From: Leptospira kobayashii | GTDB lineage: Bacteria; Spirochaetota; Leptospiria; Leptospirales; Leptospiraceae | Length of the DNA: 64,000 bases | Reading direction: 5' to 3' | Assembly: GCF_003114835.2 (NCBI RefSeq) | Contig: NZ_AP025028.1 | Span: forward strand, 1,516,001-1,580,000 | Shown: one piece after another, positions 9,501 to 18,523 of the stretch | Layout of the letters: each line of letters opens with the position of its first letter | Position numbering within the stretch: position 1 is the first letter of the stretch | Position numbers and translations under genes: made by a program | The notes under the pieces: generated by a model | What the model was told of the DNA's origin: nothing | Seen by the model: only the letters and a program-made list of their open reading frames with translations | Database searches by the model: none

Positions 9501-9706
9501 ACGAAGGACGAACTCTCCGAGACGGGGAAGCATCCTGTGCTTGCGAGCAGTCTTGCCCGTCGGATTCCATTGTTTTCGGTAACGTAAATGATCCGGAATC
9601 AAGAGTCGCGAAATTATTAAAAGACCCAAGATCTTATAAACTCTTGGAGTATTTGAACATTGGACCTGCGGTCAGCTACCTGACTCGAGTTCGTAACAAC
9701 GTTTAG
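6563..9706 (+). CDS. actB: Alternative complex III iron-sulfur/molybdopterin-like subunit ActB
   Basis: The 1047-residue protein fuses a molybdopterin-oxidoreductase-like domain (about 100-760) to a four-cluster ferredoxin domain (about 790-1040). The latter shows CTGCGSCVVAC, CQHCDNAPCETVC, CVGTRYCSNNC, CNFC and CACEQSC, as expected for three [4Fe-4S] and one [3Fe-4S] cluster. Near the N-terminus RKTFLKFMGAS (52-62) looks like a Tat signal with Arg-Lys in place of Arg-Arg, followed by Cys70 in a lipobox-like TTVGC. Cysteines 111, 114, 118 and 146 keep the C-x2-C-x3-C-x27-C spacing of an extra N-terminal cluster. Two ATGs (6563, 6566) are possible. In the known complex it passes electrons from quinol to the haems. 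Confidence 0.93.
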   Translation: MMKDDTFQKEKKAHWQSYELRGSKEESQLRKQEFYTSPDPLIARIKKGDFDRKTFLKFMGASVVMTTVGCIPKPQEKILPYVNLTFKNEKDEIEQYDFVKHGKSYHYASVCGECGAGCGILVKARDGRPLKLEGNPNHPVSQGALCASGQAAIFDLYDSDRAKEPVQIIEGKAKASDWFVLDKDVKDKLSANKGKTVVVTKPLPSSSSQEIVNDFLRSVGGGKHYEILLGTSEDAITIAQEKSYGKAVLPNYHFDKAKVILSIDCDFLGEWLSSVEFQKDFAKRRDLVKQKSKDFNKFIAAETHPTMTGTNADQRVPLKPGDQRKFVLAVAKALSDLGVGGISGVAGLDLAKTAAELGIPKELITKTATALASAKGESLVVAGGSSAETADAVDLQIAVNMLNSALGNDGKTIDSTSVRKNGRTDYYANLSTLAKDLKDGKVGVVFLYGFNPVYSAPNGEEWKNLLHQAAQIVTLSDRVDETALASNWLAPASHFLESWGDAEPFSGIATIQQPTIRPLFSSRSFEDSLIAWAGGSLLGASSYYDYLKTKYSKKTNWEELLRSGIYNTAGNRKADKGARGFKGAIAPLAASKSGLTLSLYTSSAVKDGARANNSQLQELPDPVSKVTWDNYVAISPQFSRSSGIKLNDVVKVTVGDKSFELPALVQPGLHPEAVGIAIGYGRTAVGEIGNGVGKNASVLAPITKDGIVYSGLSVSVEPTGKKYKLATTQDHHMMSPGVMMGVEWKERPLIISAKIQDYDKNPSANIPEPEIPKILVDGKLVRAQGANAPADQPGSQFQYPGYKWGMAVDLTSCTGCGSCVVACSIENNVPMVGRDEVRMGREMHWLRIDRYYIGDPEVPESIEIAHQPLMCQHCDNAPCETVCPVAATVHSSEGVNDMVYNRCVGTRYCSNNCPYKVRRFNWLEHWNEHNLLGESTYTFKATPPRNLGLNPELTVRSRGVMEKCNFCSSRVAEAKIQAKNEGRTLRDGEASCACEQSCPSDSIVFGNVNDPESRVAKLLKDPRSYKLLEYLNIGPAVSYLTRVRNNV

Positions 9707-9721
9707 GGAGCACGAGCGTTT

Positions 9722-11095
<1,374 letters not shown>

Positions 11096-11096
11096 T

Positions 11097-11660
11097 ATGT
11101 ATCTTCCTAAACTAGAACAATTTCATAAATACAAAGAGATGGAAGAAGGGGTTTTCGGCCTCTTCGACACTCCCGATGCGATCATTCATGCAGCGGAAAA
11201 AACCAAGGAAAAAAACTACGAAGGTTTTGATTGCCTGCTTCCTTATCCTGTTCACGGGATTGACGAAGCGATGGGAACACCTAGATCGGGACTTCCTTGG
11301 GTGACTTTCTTTGCAGGGATTTTCGGATGCACGATCGGTATTTTATTTCAATACCTAACACACGCTCATGACTGGCCTTTGAATATCGCAGGTAAGTCTT
11401 TGAACGCATGGTTTGCTTACGTTCCCATCATTTTCGAATTAACCGTTTTCGCAGCAGGTATTTACACTGTTGTGGCCCTCTTTTTCCTTTCCGGTCTTCC
11501 TAAGGCAAATAGAAGGATTCTTCATAAAGACATCACTTCTCATAAATTTGCCCTTTGGATTCCGAAACATGCAAAAGGTTATAACGAATCGGAAGTTGTT
11601 TCCTTTATCAAAGGACTCGGCGGCACGGAAGTGACTGTTGTAAAATCGGAGAACAAATAG
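11097..11660 (+). CDS. actD: Alternative complex III membrane subunit ActD (DUF3341)
   Basis: The 187 residues begin with a soluble region containing EEGVFGLFDTPDAIIHAAEK and continue with two membrane helices (about 65-85 and 105-130), then a cytoplasmic tail. This is the DUF3341 layout of ActD, a structural subunit of alternative complex III. Its ATG is one base after the actC stop and its stop abuts actE, so translation is coupled. Confidence 0.92.
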   Translation: MYLPKLEQFHKYKEMEEGVFGLFDTPDAIIHAAEKTKEKNYEGFDCLLPYPVHGIDEAMGTPRSGLPWVTFFAGIFGCTIGILFQYLTHAHDWPLNIAGKSLNAWFAYVPIIFELTVFAAGIYTVVALFFLSGLPKANRRILHKDITSHKFALWIPKHAKGYNESEVVSFIKGLGGTEVTVVKSENK

Positions 11661-12257
11661 ATGAAAAATATCATTTTACGTTTGTTATTCGCATTAGCAC
11701 TTCTTTCTTTAGCGAACTGCGAATACAAGACACCAGTTTGGGAATATTTTCCCAATATGTATGATTCTCCTGCAAGAGAATCCCAAGAGGCGGATTCGTT
11801 TTCCAGAAACGGAGCGGCTTCCCGTATTCCTCCCCAAGGTGCGATTCCTGTAGGATATTACCCTTATCCTTATACTGCTGTCGCCACTCCTGACAATCTT
11901 ACAAACCCTGACAAAGGATTGAAAAATCCGATCGTAAAAGCGAATTTAGGTGATTTGATGTTAGGTGAAAAAAGATACCAAACCTATTGTTCTCCTTGTC
12001 ATGGAGTTCGTGGAGCTGGAAACGGAAACGTAGTCGGTCCTTATCCAAGGTTTGCTCAGTCTCCTCCTCCTGTGACTTCGGACAAAATCCGTTCCTGGTC
12101 TGACGGACAAATCTATCATATCATCACTATGGGTCGTGGTCTGATGGGAAGTTATGCTTTCCAGATCGAACCGGAAGATCGTTGGAAACTCATTGCTTAC
12201 ATTCGTAAATTGCAAGAGTTCGAAGCCAAAAATCAAAAGCTGAGCCAGGCAAACTAG
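11661..12257 (+). CDS. actE: Alternative complex III monohaem cytochrome c lipoprotein ActE
   Basis: The 198-residue protein has a signal peptide ending in LSLANC, a spirochaetal-type lipobox, then a class I cytochrome c domain with a single haem site CSPCHGVRGAGNG (about residue 111) and a C-terminal Met-containing segment (ITMGRGLMGSYAFQI) that can supply the axial ligand. This matches ActE, the membrane-anchored monohaem subunit of alternative complex III. Its start directly follows the actD stop. Confidence 0.92.
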   Translation: MKNIILRLLFALALLSLANCEYKTPVWEYFPNMYDSPARESQEADSFSRNGAASRIPPQGAIPVGYYPYPYTAVATPDNLTNPDKGLKNPIVKANLGDLMLGEKRYQTYCSPCHGVRGAGNGNVVGPYPRFAQSPPPVTSDKIRSWSDGQIYHIITMGRGLMGSYAFQIEPEDRWKLIAYIRKLQEFEAKNQKLSQAN

Positions 12258-12265
12258 AGGAAACT

Positions 12266-13516
12266 ATGAGCGCACACAAAGCAGCTAAACTAGACGAAAA
12301 ACTTTTACAATTCAAGCTTCCTGCCAATTTGCGAAACGCTTTGATCGCAATGATTGGAATCGGGGTAGTGAGTCTACTTGTATCCTTTCTCGGTTATGGA
12401 CACGAAACATCCCGTCATATGGATGAAGCAGGACGTTTCCACCATACCAACCTGGGTTATCATGCGCTTCTTGTAGCAACTTACTTTGTTGCAGGGCTTG
12501 CCATTACCGGGATTTTCTTCACTGCCATCCAGCACCTAACAGGATCTCATTGGTCAGTGACTGTAAGACGTCTTTTCGAAACTTACGGATTATTCGTACC
12601 TGTTCTGGGAGTTCTTCTGATCGGTGTTCTTTTCGGAATGCATGATCTGTATGAATGGGCGGATGCTACGATTCGTGAAAAAGACCATTTGATTCATCAC
12701 AAAAGCGGATATTTGAATCCGACTGCGTTTATCATTCGAATTGTTCTTTTTCTGGTCGTATGGACTGTGTTTGCTTATATCTTCCACAGCAAATCCGTAG
12801 GGCAGGACAAAGACAAAGAGGTCGGAACAACAAAGACACTTGCCAAATTTTCCGGCGGGTTCATTCTGTTTTTTGCACTTTCCTGGTGTTTGTTCGCATT
12901 TGATCTTCTCATGTCCCTTTCTCCTCACTGGTTTTCCACTATGTTCGGAGTTTATACATTTGCAGGTGCTTTCCAAACCAGTCTTGCTTCTTACCTATTA
13001 GTGATCGCAATCTTGAAAAAGAACGGTTTCTACGGAGAAGTGGTGAATGAAAACCATTACCATGATATCGCAAAATTTTTACTAGGTATGACCACTTTCT
13101 GGGCTTACGTAGGATTCTCTCAGTTCATGTTGATCTGGTATGCAAACATCCCGGAAGAAACTTTTTTCTACGAGATGAGACTTACAGGAGGATGGGGTTA
13201 TACTACTCTTCTTCTTCCTTTTGTAAAATTCGTAATTCCATTTTTACTTCTTTTGAACCGTCCTAACAAACGTGATTTGGATTTTCTATGGAAGATGGCA
13301 ATTTGGATTTTCGCAGTTCAGTTTTTTGAATTATTCTGGTTGGTTTTCCCTGCCAGTTTCGAAAAATTCTCGTTCGTTCACTTCGGATTGGCTCTGGGAG
13401 CAACGATCGGAACGATCGGACTTTTCGGACTTTTTGTCTTTAAAAAATTGGAAAAACACAGTCTGGTTCCGGTCGGTGATCCAAGGTTAGACGAATGTCT
13501 ACACCACAATCAATAG
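12266..13516 (+). CDS. actF: Alternative complex III membrane subunit ActF
   Basis: The 416 residues carry about ten membrane helices and align in type with ActC (NrfD-like), but it is the last act gene and has the short N-terminal soluble segment expected of ActF. A good ribosome-binding site (AGAGGAA) precedes the ATG at 12266. Acidic and His residues within helices are compatible with the proposed proton path; that is family knowledge, not seen here. Confidence 0.92.
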   Translation: MSAHKAAKLDEKLLQFKLPANLRNALIAMIGIGVVSLLVSFLGYGHETSRHMDEAGRFHHTNLGYHALLVATYFVAGLAITGIFFTAIQHLTGSHWSVTVRRLFETYGLFVPVLGVLLIGVLFGMHDLYEWADATIREKDHLIHHKSGYLNPTAFIIRIVLFLVVWTVFAYIFHSKSVGQDKDKEVGTTKTLAKFSGGFILFFALSWCLFAFDLLMSLSPHWFSTMFGVYTFAGAFQTSLASYLLVIAILKKNGFYGEVVNENHYHDIAKFLLGMTTFWAYVGFSQFMLIWYANIPEETFFYEMRLTGGWGYTTLLLPFVKFVIPFLLLLNRPNKRDLDFLWKMAIWIFAVQFFELFWLVFPASFEKFSFVHFGLALGATIGTIGLFGLFVFKKLEKHSLVPVGDPRLDECLHHNQ

Positions 13517-13526
13517 GTAAATGAAT

Positions 13527-14042
13527 ATGAAAAAGACAATCCTAATTAGCACTCTCGCTTTAGCAGGCTTTGTAAATTGTTCTCATAATGCGCAAGTTGC
13601 TTGGCATAAACTTTGTGATGCAAAAACAAACAAGGCAACATTGGATTTTACGGTTCCGTTGTATGCGGAAGCGGATAACAAGTCCAATGTGGTTGAATTT
13701 GTTCCGGTAGGAACCGTCGTAAAAGTTTTTGAAAACAGAAATCATAACGTATGGGCGCCGAGATATTTTATCCGTGTTCAAACTGCGAAGAATGAAGGTT
13801 ATATGAACCCGAAATGTTTCATAGTGAATCAAGACCCGGAACAAAGCGTATGGCGTTATTCTAAAAACCTTGTGAAAGATTACAAATTCTTCTATGACCC
13901 GAATGATAAAGAACATTATCCTAAAGGTTATGAGTACGGAACTTTGAAAGATCTTCCTAAAGATAAGATTCCTTTGGCTGAACTTACAAAGGGATTGGAA
14001 GATACGGAATACGTGAATAAAAACATTCTGAAACAAAACTAA
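13527..14042 (+). CDS. Small lipoprotein with SH3-like segment, act operon member
   Basis: From ATG 13527 this is 171 residues; AGG at 13515-13517 is well spaced for this start, while the in-frame ATG at 13521 is too close. A signal peptide ends in GFVNC, a relaxed lipobox. The mature part (about 40-110) reads like a bacterial SH3 module (VPLYAEADNKSNVVEFVPVG, then TVVKVFENRNH), followed by a Tyr/Lys/Asp-rich tail. It lies ten bases after actF, shares its operon and is closed by a strong terminator, so an accessory or assembly role for ACIII or its oxidase is plausible but unproven. Confidence 0.75.
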   Translation: MKKTILISTLALAGFVNCSHNAQVAWHKLCDAKTNKATLDFTVPLYAEADNKSNVVEFVPVGTVVKVFENRNHNVWAPRYFIRVQTAKNEGYMNPKCFIVNQDPEQSVWRYSKNLVKDYKFFYDPNDKEHYPKGYEYGTLKDLPKDKIPLAELTKGLEDTEYVNKNILKQN

Positions 14043-14069
14043 ACGAATCTTTCAAGACTTCGTTTTGGG

Positions 14070-14101
14070 AAGCCCAGGGTTTAACGCCTTGGGCTTTTTT
14101 A
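14070..14101 (+). terminator. Rho-independent terminator after act operon
   Basis: AAGCCCAGGG (14070-14079) pairs with CCTTGGGCTT (14087-14096, one G-U) around a seven-base loop, followed by a T run to 14100. It overlaps the last codon region of the convergent kinase gene. Confidence 0.85.
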
Positions 14102-17100
14102 TTTGGGAAGAAAGATTTGAAATTCGGTTCCGTTCTTGGAAGTGAGAAAGCGGATTTCTCCTTCGTGTTTTTCTATCACTCTTTTTACTATATCTAGTCC
14201 GAGCCCGCTTCCTTCTCCCGGTGCCTTTGTTGTAAAAAAGGGTTCGAAGATGCGAGGTTGTATTTCAATCGGAATCCCTGTACCGGTGTCTTTGATGGAA
14301 ACAATGATATGGGCTTCCGCATTTTTGATTTTGATCGTTAGGGTTCCTTTGTAATTCATAGCCTGGATCGCATTGAATATGAGATTGGTCCAGGCTTGCA
14401 TCAAGTCATCCGCATAACATGGAATATCCGGACATTCTTCGAATTCCTTAATAACTTCTATTCCTTTTTTCAGTTGGTTTTGATGGATTGTTAAAACTGT
14501 TTCCAGGTTTTTCGCGATATTCGTAGGCGCTTTCATTCCGGAGATATCAATATGAGAGAAGTTTTTTAAAGCATATACAATCTTTGCAATACGACCAATG
14601 GACTCGCGAATGGAATTTAAATGTTGAAAAGAACGAATATGATACATTCCGAAGGTGAAAATTTCATAAAAATCCTGATACTTCGTAAACAATTTGATTT
14701 GATCCAGACTATCTTGGATTCCCATATCAACGATTTCATCTGCGATATGGGAAGGATTTTTTACATTCAGAAGATTCAATTCCTCTGTTAGTTTTTTTTT
14801 GAGCTTACGCGCTTCCATCCCGTGTCGCATATTATCCAGATGGGAGGAAACTTGAATCCATTCCTTTACTTCTTCCAATATGTTTTCAGGTGAAGTTTTG
14901 AATAATTGAATGAAGCGATGTAAATTCGATTGAAGATTTTCCAAACTATCTTGGATGAGTTCGCTCGATGCTTTCATCGCTCCGATAGGATTATTGATTT
15001 CATGTGCGATCCCTGCTATCAATTGCCCGAGAGATGCCATCTTTTCGGAAAGTATCAATTTATTTTGGGTTTTTTTCAAAGTATCTATCGCAAATTCAAG
15101 TTCCGCTTTTTGATCCTGGATCAATCTGTTTCTTTCTTCAATATCCTGGATTGCACGCCTAAGTGTTTCCGCTTCCTTCAATGAAGAAAGATCCAATACG
15201 GAAATAAGAAATCGTTCCTGTTTTCCTATAATGAAAAGTCTGCCAGAAACGAGCAGGGGAATCCTTTTCTCGTTTTTTGTAATTCCTTCGACGGAAATAG
15301 GAACCACGGGATCATCCAGATTCAAAGTCAGGTCTTTGATAAGTGACGGTCTGGAAAACAGTTTATCAAGGAATGATCCCAACATTTCGTGTTTCTCGAA
15401 TTCAAATAAGGTATGCAAAGCGGGGTTTGTATCTAATATTTTACCATCTAACGGATCAATAATGAGGACCGGTTCGTTTGTAAGTTGATAGAAAGTACGG
15501 AATCTTTCTTCGCTTGATTTAAGCTCTTCTTCATAAAGACGTTTTTCGTTAACATCTTCCATGACTCCGAACATATGAGTGATATTTCCGGAATCGTCTT
15601 TTAGGAAAGTTCCCCTATCTTCCAGGTATATATAATCGCCGTCTTTTTTTTTGAAACGATAAATATCGTTGTAAATACCGGACCCGATTTTTGCGGACTC
15701 GAAAATTTCTTTGGAATTCGCTCTTTCGTCAGGGTGAATCGAATCGAACCATTCGGACAGATTGAACCTTTTGAATTCTTCCTCCGAGTATCCTGTAACC
15801 TTAGTTATAGCGCCGGCCCATATTATATTTTCAGTCTCCATATCGACTTCGTATAACATTTGAGCGGTTTGTTCCGCAACGATTCGAAATCTTTCCTCGC
15901 TCTTTCTGATTTCTTCTTCGGCCAATCTTTTGGAAGTAACATCTTCCAACACACCGAACATTCTAGTGGAATGAAAGTGGTCTCCTTTTACATAGACGCC
16001 TCTTTCGTTAATATCGATATAATTCCCTTCTTTTGTTTTAAATCGATAAGTGTCTTTAAAGGAGATTTCGTTTCGGATGGAAAATTCCAAATTTTTCTGA
16101 ACCCGAAAAATATCGTCAGGATGAATTAATTTCGCCCAACCGATGATATCCAAATCGAATTCCGCTTTCGTATAACCTAATACCTCTTTGATGGCTCCTT
16201 CCCAGTATATCTTTCCCGAAGGAATATCATATTCGTAAACGATGAGCCCGGTTTGTTCCGCTATCGTTTTAAAACGGAAGTCATTCTCTTTTAAGTAAAT
16301 TTCTTGTTGCTTAACTTTTGTTACATCTTGTGCAATTCCGAGAATTTCCTCCACTCTGCCGGTCGCCTTGTTTAGTTTGAAAACTGTTTCCCAGGTATGT
16401 AACCAAAGATAGTCGCCTGTTTTTTTTCTTAAACGGAATTCCAATTCTTTTGAAGGCAGACTGGGATTTTCCAACATGATTTGTAAATGTTCTCTCAGGT
16501 TGTCCGTGTCTTCCGGATGGACATGGGAATTTAGCAGGTCTGTTGAGTTGAAGGAAGAAAACTCCGTTTCTTGGTAGCCTAGAAGGTTTTCGAAATTATT
16601 ATTAAAATAAGTATAGGATCGGTCTTCTAGGTTTAAGATATATAAAATTCCCGGAAGCGTTTTGGTAATTCTGGTGATCAAATCTTGGTTTTTGATAATT
16701 TGTTTTTCCAATTCCAAAATTTTTCTTTTATCTTTAATAAGTCCTCTTACATGCAGACTACCGTCGAAGTAGGGAATCGCCAGTGTATGAATCTCGCAAG
16801 GAATGGTTTGGCCGAATTTATCCTTATGCGTCCAATCAAAAATGCAGGAACCTGTTCTTATCGTCTCTTCGATATAAAACATGGCTGCATCTTGAGAATA
16901 TTTGCCATCCGGCTGATAATCCGGACTAAGACCGTAAGGGGTCATTCCTAATAATTCGTTTTTGCTATAATGGAAAAAATCACAAGCACTTGGATTTGCT
17001 TCCACGAAAAAGCCACTGACCGGATCAAATACAACGATAGCGTCCGTATCAAATTCGAACATTTTACGATATCGCTCTTCTGAAATTTGAAATAGTTTGC

Positions 17101-17176
17101 TATTGCTAATTTCTTTTTCTAAAGCTGCAATTCGATCGAGAGCTTCTTCAAATGTCTTTGGCCTCGGATAATCCAT
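14099..17176 (-). CDS. Multi-PAS sensor histidine kinase
   Basis: The 1025-residue protein has no membrane helix. A short coiled coil is followed by five PAS domains (about 25-150, 155-290, 297-420, 425-550, 555-670), several with the PAC-type endings LEDVT or MEDVN. A coiled coil leads to a dimerisation helix with the H-box MASLGQLIAGIAHEINNPIG, where His725 is the phosphoacceptor. The C-terminal ATPase domain shows LIFNAIQAM (N-box), DTGTGIP (G1) and GEGSGLGLDIV (G2). About 180 helical residues separate H-box and N-box, longer than usual. PAS domains 3 and 4 are close repeats. No receiver domain is fused and no response regulator is adjacent, so the partner is unknown. Confidence 0.9.
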   Translation of the reverse strand: MDYPRPKTFEEALDRIAALEKEISNSKLFQISEERYRKMFEFDTDAIVVFDPVSGFFVEANPSACDFFHYSKNELLGMTPYGLSPDYQPDGKYSQDAAMFYIEETIRTGSCIFDWTHKDKFGQTIPCEIHTLAIPYFDGSLHVRGLIKDKRKILELEKQIIKNQDLITRITKTLPGILYILNLEDRSYTYFNNNFENLLGYQETEFSSFNSTDLLNSHVHPEDTDNLREHLQIMLENPSLPSKELEFRLRKKTGDYLWLHTWETVFKLNKATGRVEEILGIAQDVTKVKQQEIYLKENDFRFKTIAEQTGLIVYEYDIPSGKIYWEGAIKEVLGYTKAEFDLDIIGWAKLIHPDDIFRVQKNLEFSIRNEISFKDTYRFKTKEGNYIDINERGVYVKGDHFHSTRMFGVLEDVTSKRLAEEEIRKSEERFRIVAEQTAQMLYEVDMETENIIWAGAITKVTGYSEEEFKRFNLSEWFDSIHPDERANSKEIFESAKIGSGIYNDIYRFKKKDGDYIYLEDRGTFLKDDSGNITHMFGVMEDVNEKRLYEEELKSSEERFRTFYQLTNEPVLIIDPLDGKILDTNPALHTLFEFEKHEMLGSFLDKLFSRPSLIKDLTLNLDDPVVPISVEGITKNEKRIPLLVSGRLFIIGKQERFLISVLDLSSLKEAETLRRAIQDIEERNRLIQDQKAELEFAIDTLKKTQNKLILSEKMASLGQLIAGIAHEINNPIGAMKASSELIQDSLENLQSNLHRFIQLFKTSPENILEEVKEWIQVSSHLDNMRHGMEARKLKKKLTEELNLLNVKNPSHIADEIVDMGIQDSLDQIKLFTKYQDFYEIFTFGMYHIRSFQHLNSIRESIGRIAKIVYALKNFSHIDISGMKAPTNIAKNLETVLTIHQNQLKKGIEVIKEFEECPDIPCYADDLMQAWTNLIFNAIQAMNYKGTLTIKIKNAEAHIIVSIKDTGTGIPIEIQPRIFEPFFTTKAPGEGSGLGLDIVKRVIEKHEGEIRFLTSKNGTEFQIFLPK

Positions 17177-17209
17177 TTATCAGCATTCAGTTTTAATAAA
17201 AAATTTACT

Positions 17210-17240
17210 TTGACAATCTAAAATTTTAGAATGATATAGT
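17210..17240 (+). promoter_or_regulatory. Sigma70-like promoter with perfect 14-bp palindrome for the cyclase operon
   Basis: A consensus TTGACA (17210-17215) and TATAGT (17235-17240, five of six) are 19 bases apart. The spacer holds TCTAAAATTTTAGA (17217-17230), a perfect palindrome and a natural operator position. The cyclase ATG at 17249 lies only eight bases past the -10, so the transcript would be nearly leaderless; no Shine-Dalgarno sequence is visible. The divergent kinase starts at 17176, so the site could control both. Confidence 0.5.
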
Positions 17241-17248
17241 TTCACATT

Positions 17249-17902
17249 ATGGGTCAAAAACGTACTATTGCCACTTCCGCTTCGGAAGAAAGACTCGAAA
17301 AACTTTTAGAAGAAAGACTGAAATCAGGTGCAAATCAAACCGTTATTGACAATAGGATTTGGGATCTTTTCGGAGAGACATGGTGTGTGATGTTCACGGA
17401 TCTGTCCGGCTTTTCTCGTGGGGTGGCTCAGTTCGGAATCATTCATTTTTTACAAACGATCTACGAGTCTCAAAGAATCCTGATTCCGGTATTGGACGAA
17501 TACGATGGGATTTTATTAAAAGATGAAGGGGATAGTTTTTTGGTATTGTTCCGGAACACTAATAAGGCCATTCAGTGTGCGATACAGATGCAAAAAACGG
17601 TTAAAAAATATAACGAAGGTAAGTTGGCAGAAGAGCAGATTTTGTTATGCGTTGGCTTAGGATACGGAAAGATTCTGAAGATTGGAGATACCGATGTTTT
17701 TGGATCCGAAGTGAATGCAGCTTCCAAACTAGGAGAGGATACAGCAAAAGCATGGGATATTTTAGTGACTAGTTCCGTAAAAGAAAATGCGGAGACTGTA
17801 GTTGATTTCGATTTTGAAGAGATCGAAGATGTTCCTCCGGGGGCTGACGGAGCATTTCGCCTTATGTATTCTTTGGATGATTCCAAGTGGGTGGTTTTAT
17901 GA
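17249..17902 (+). CDS. Class III adenylate/guanylate cyclase
   Basis: The 217 residues hold one cyclase catalytic domain and a short N-terminal extension, without membrane or sensor domain. The metal Asp residues are in MFTDLSGFS (Asp51) and KDEGDSF (Asp95). Lys91 and Asp149 (GDTDVFGSEVN) occupy the purine-selecting positions in the pattern usual for adenylyl cyclases, so cAMP is the likelier product. The transition-state Asn156 is present, but the Arg normally four residues later is Lys160 (NAASKL). The stop overlaps the next start (ATGA), linking it to a small membrane protein. Confidence 0.85.
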   Translation: MGQKRTIATSASEERLEKLLEERLKSGANQTVIDNRIWDLFGETWCVMFTDLSGFSRGVAQFGIIHFLQTIYESQRILIPVLDEYDGILLKDEGDSFLVLFRNTNKAIQCAIQMQKTVKKYNEGKLAEEQILLCVGLGYGKILKIGDTDVFGSEVNAASKLGEDTAKAWDILVTSSVKENAETVVDFDFEEIEDVPPGADGAFRLMYSLDDSKWVVL

Positions 17903-18216
17903 ATTCTTCTCATAACGAAACCATGGCTTTGTTTGGAATTTATTTCTTGCTTCCTTATGTTGCTTTTTTCATTTTCCTTTTTTCTTATTTCGTATTATTT
18001 CTAGTTGTGAAACTTTCCAAATCCGATTTAAGGTTTTTATTTTTCCCTTCTCTTTGTTTTGCGCTTCCTTTTTCCGTACTGGTAGGCTCCCTTTGTTTTT
18101 ATCTCAGCATTGCATTGCAGTTACAAACTGCCGTTGTGTTCTGGATGATTTTGTTCTTTTGCCCTCTGATAGGAATATTAATTTCAAAACGGATCTTTAT
18201 TACAAAAACATCTTAA
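17899..18216 (+). CDS. Small membrane protein coupled to the cyclase
   Basis: From ATG 17899, which overlaps the cyclase stop as ATGA, this encodes 105 residues with three strongly hydrophobic segments (about 9-38, 48-75, 80-98). An alternative GTG-type start at 17887 would add four residues. I recognise no family. Its tight coupling to a soluble cyclase suggests it could localise or modulate the cyclase; that is inference only. Confidence 0.6.
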   Translation: MNSSHNETMALFGIYFLLPYVAFFIFLFSYFVLFLVVKLSKSDLRFLFFPSLCFALPFSVLVGSLCFYLSIALQLQTAVVFWMILFFCPLIGILISKRIFITKTS

Positions 18217-18223
18217 CAGAACC

Positions 18224-18523
18224 ATGTTACTCTACTTTATACTCTTTCACCCTGTTCTTACTTTAGCGATCTTCCCGATCTATTGGTTGGGTAATTTTAT
18301 TTTAGCGACAAAGTATAACTTGAAATTCGATTTTCTACTTATCTATTTTGCAGGGTTTACCTTTACAATCCTGGGCATGCCCTTGACATTTTTATTTTTA
18401 TCATTTCCTTTCGTTTGGTTACAGACATTGTTAGTCGCTGTATCTTATTTACTGCTTTTAGTTGGCGGTGGATTTGCTTCGATTATTTATACCAGCAAAA
18501 TCAGTATAAAAATTCAAAAATAG
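18224..18523 (+). CDS. Small hydrophobic membrane protein
   Basis: The 99 residues are almost entirely hydrophobic, with three predicted membrane segments (about 2-25, 35-60, 64-88) and a basic C-terminus (KISIKIQK). It starts seven bases after the previous gene and is of similar size and character, so the pair may form one small membrane complex. Its last 23 bases overlap the convergent helicase gene. No family recognised. Confidence 0.55.
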   Translation: MLLYFILFHPVLTLAIFPIYWLGNFILATKYNLKFDFLLIYFAGFTFTILGMPLTFLFLSFPFVWLQTLLVAVSYLLLLVGGGFASIIYTSKISIKIQK

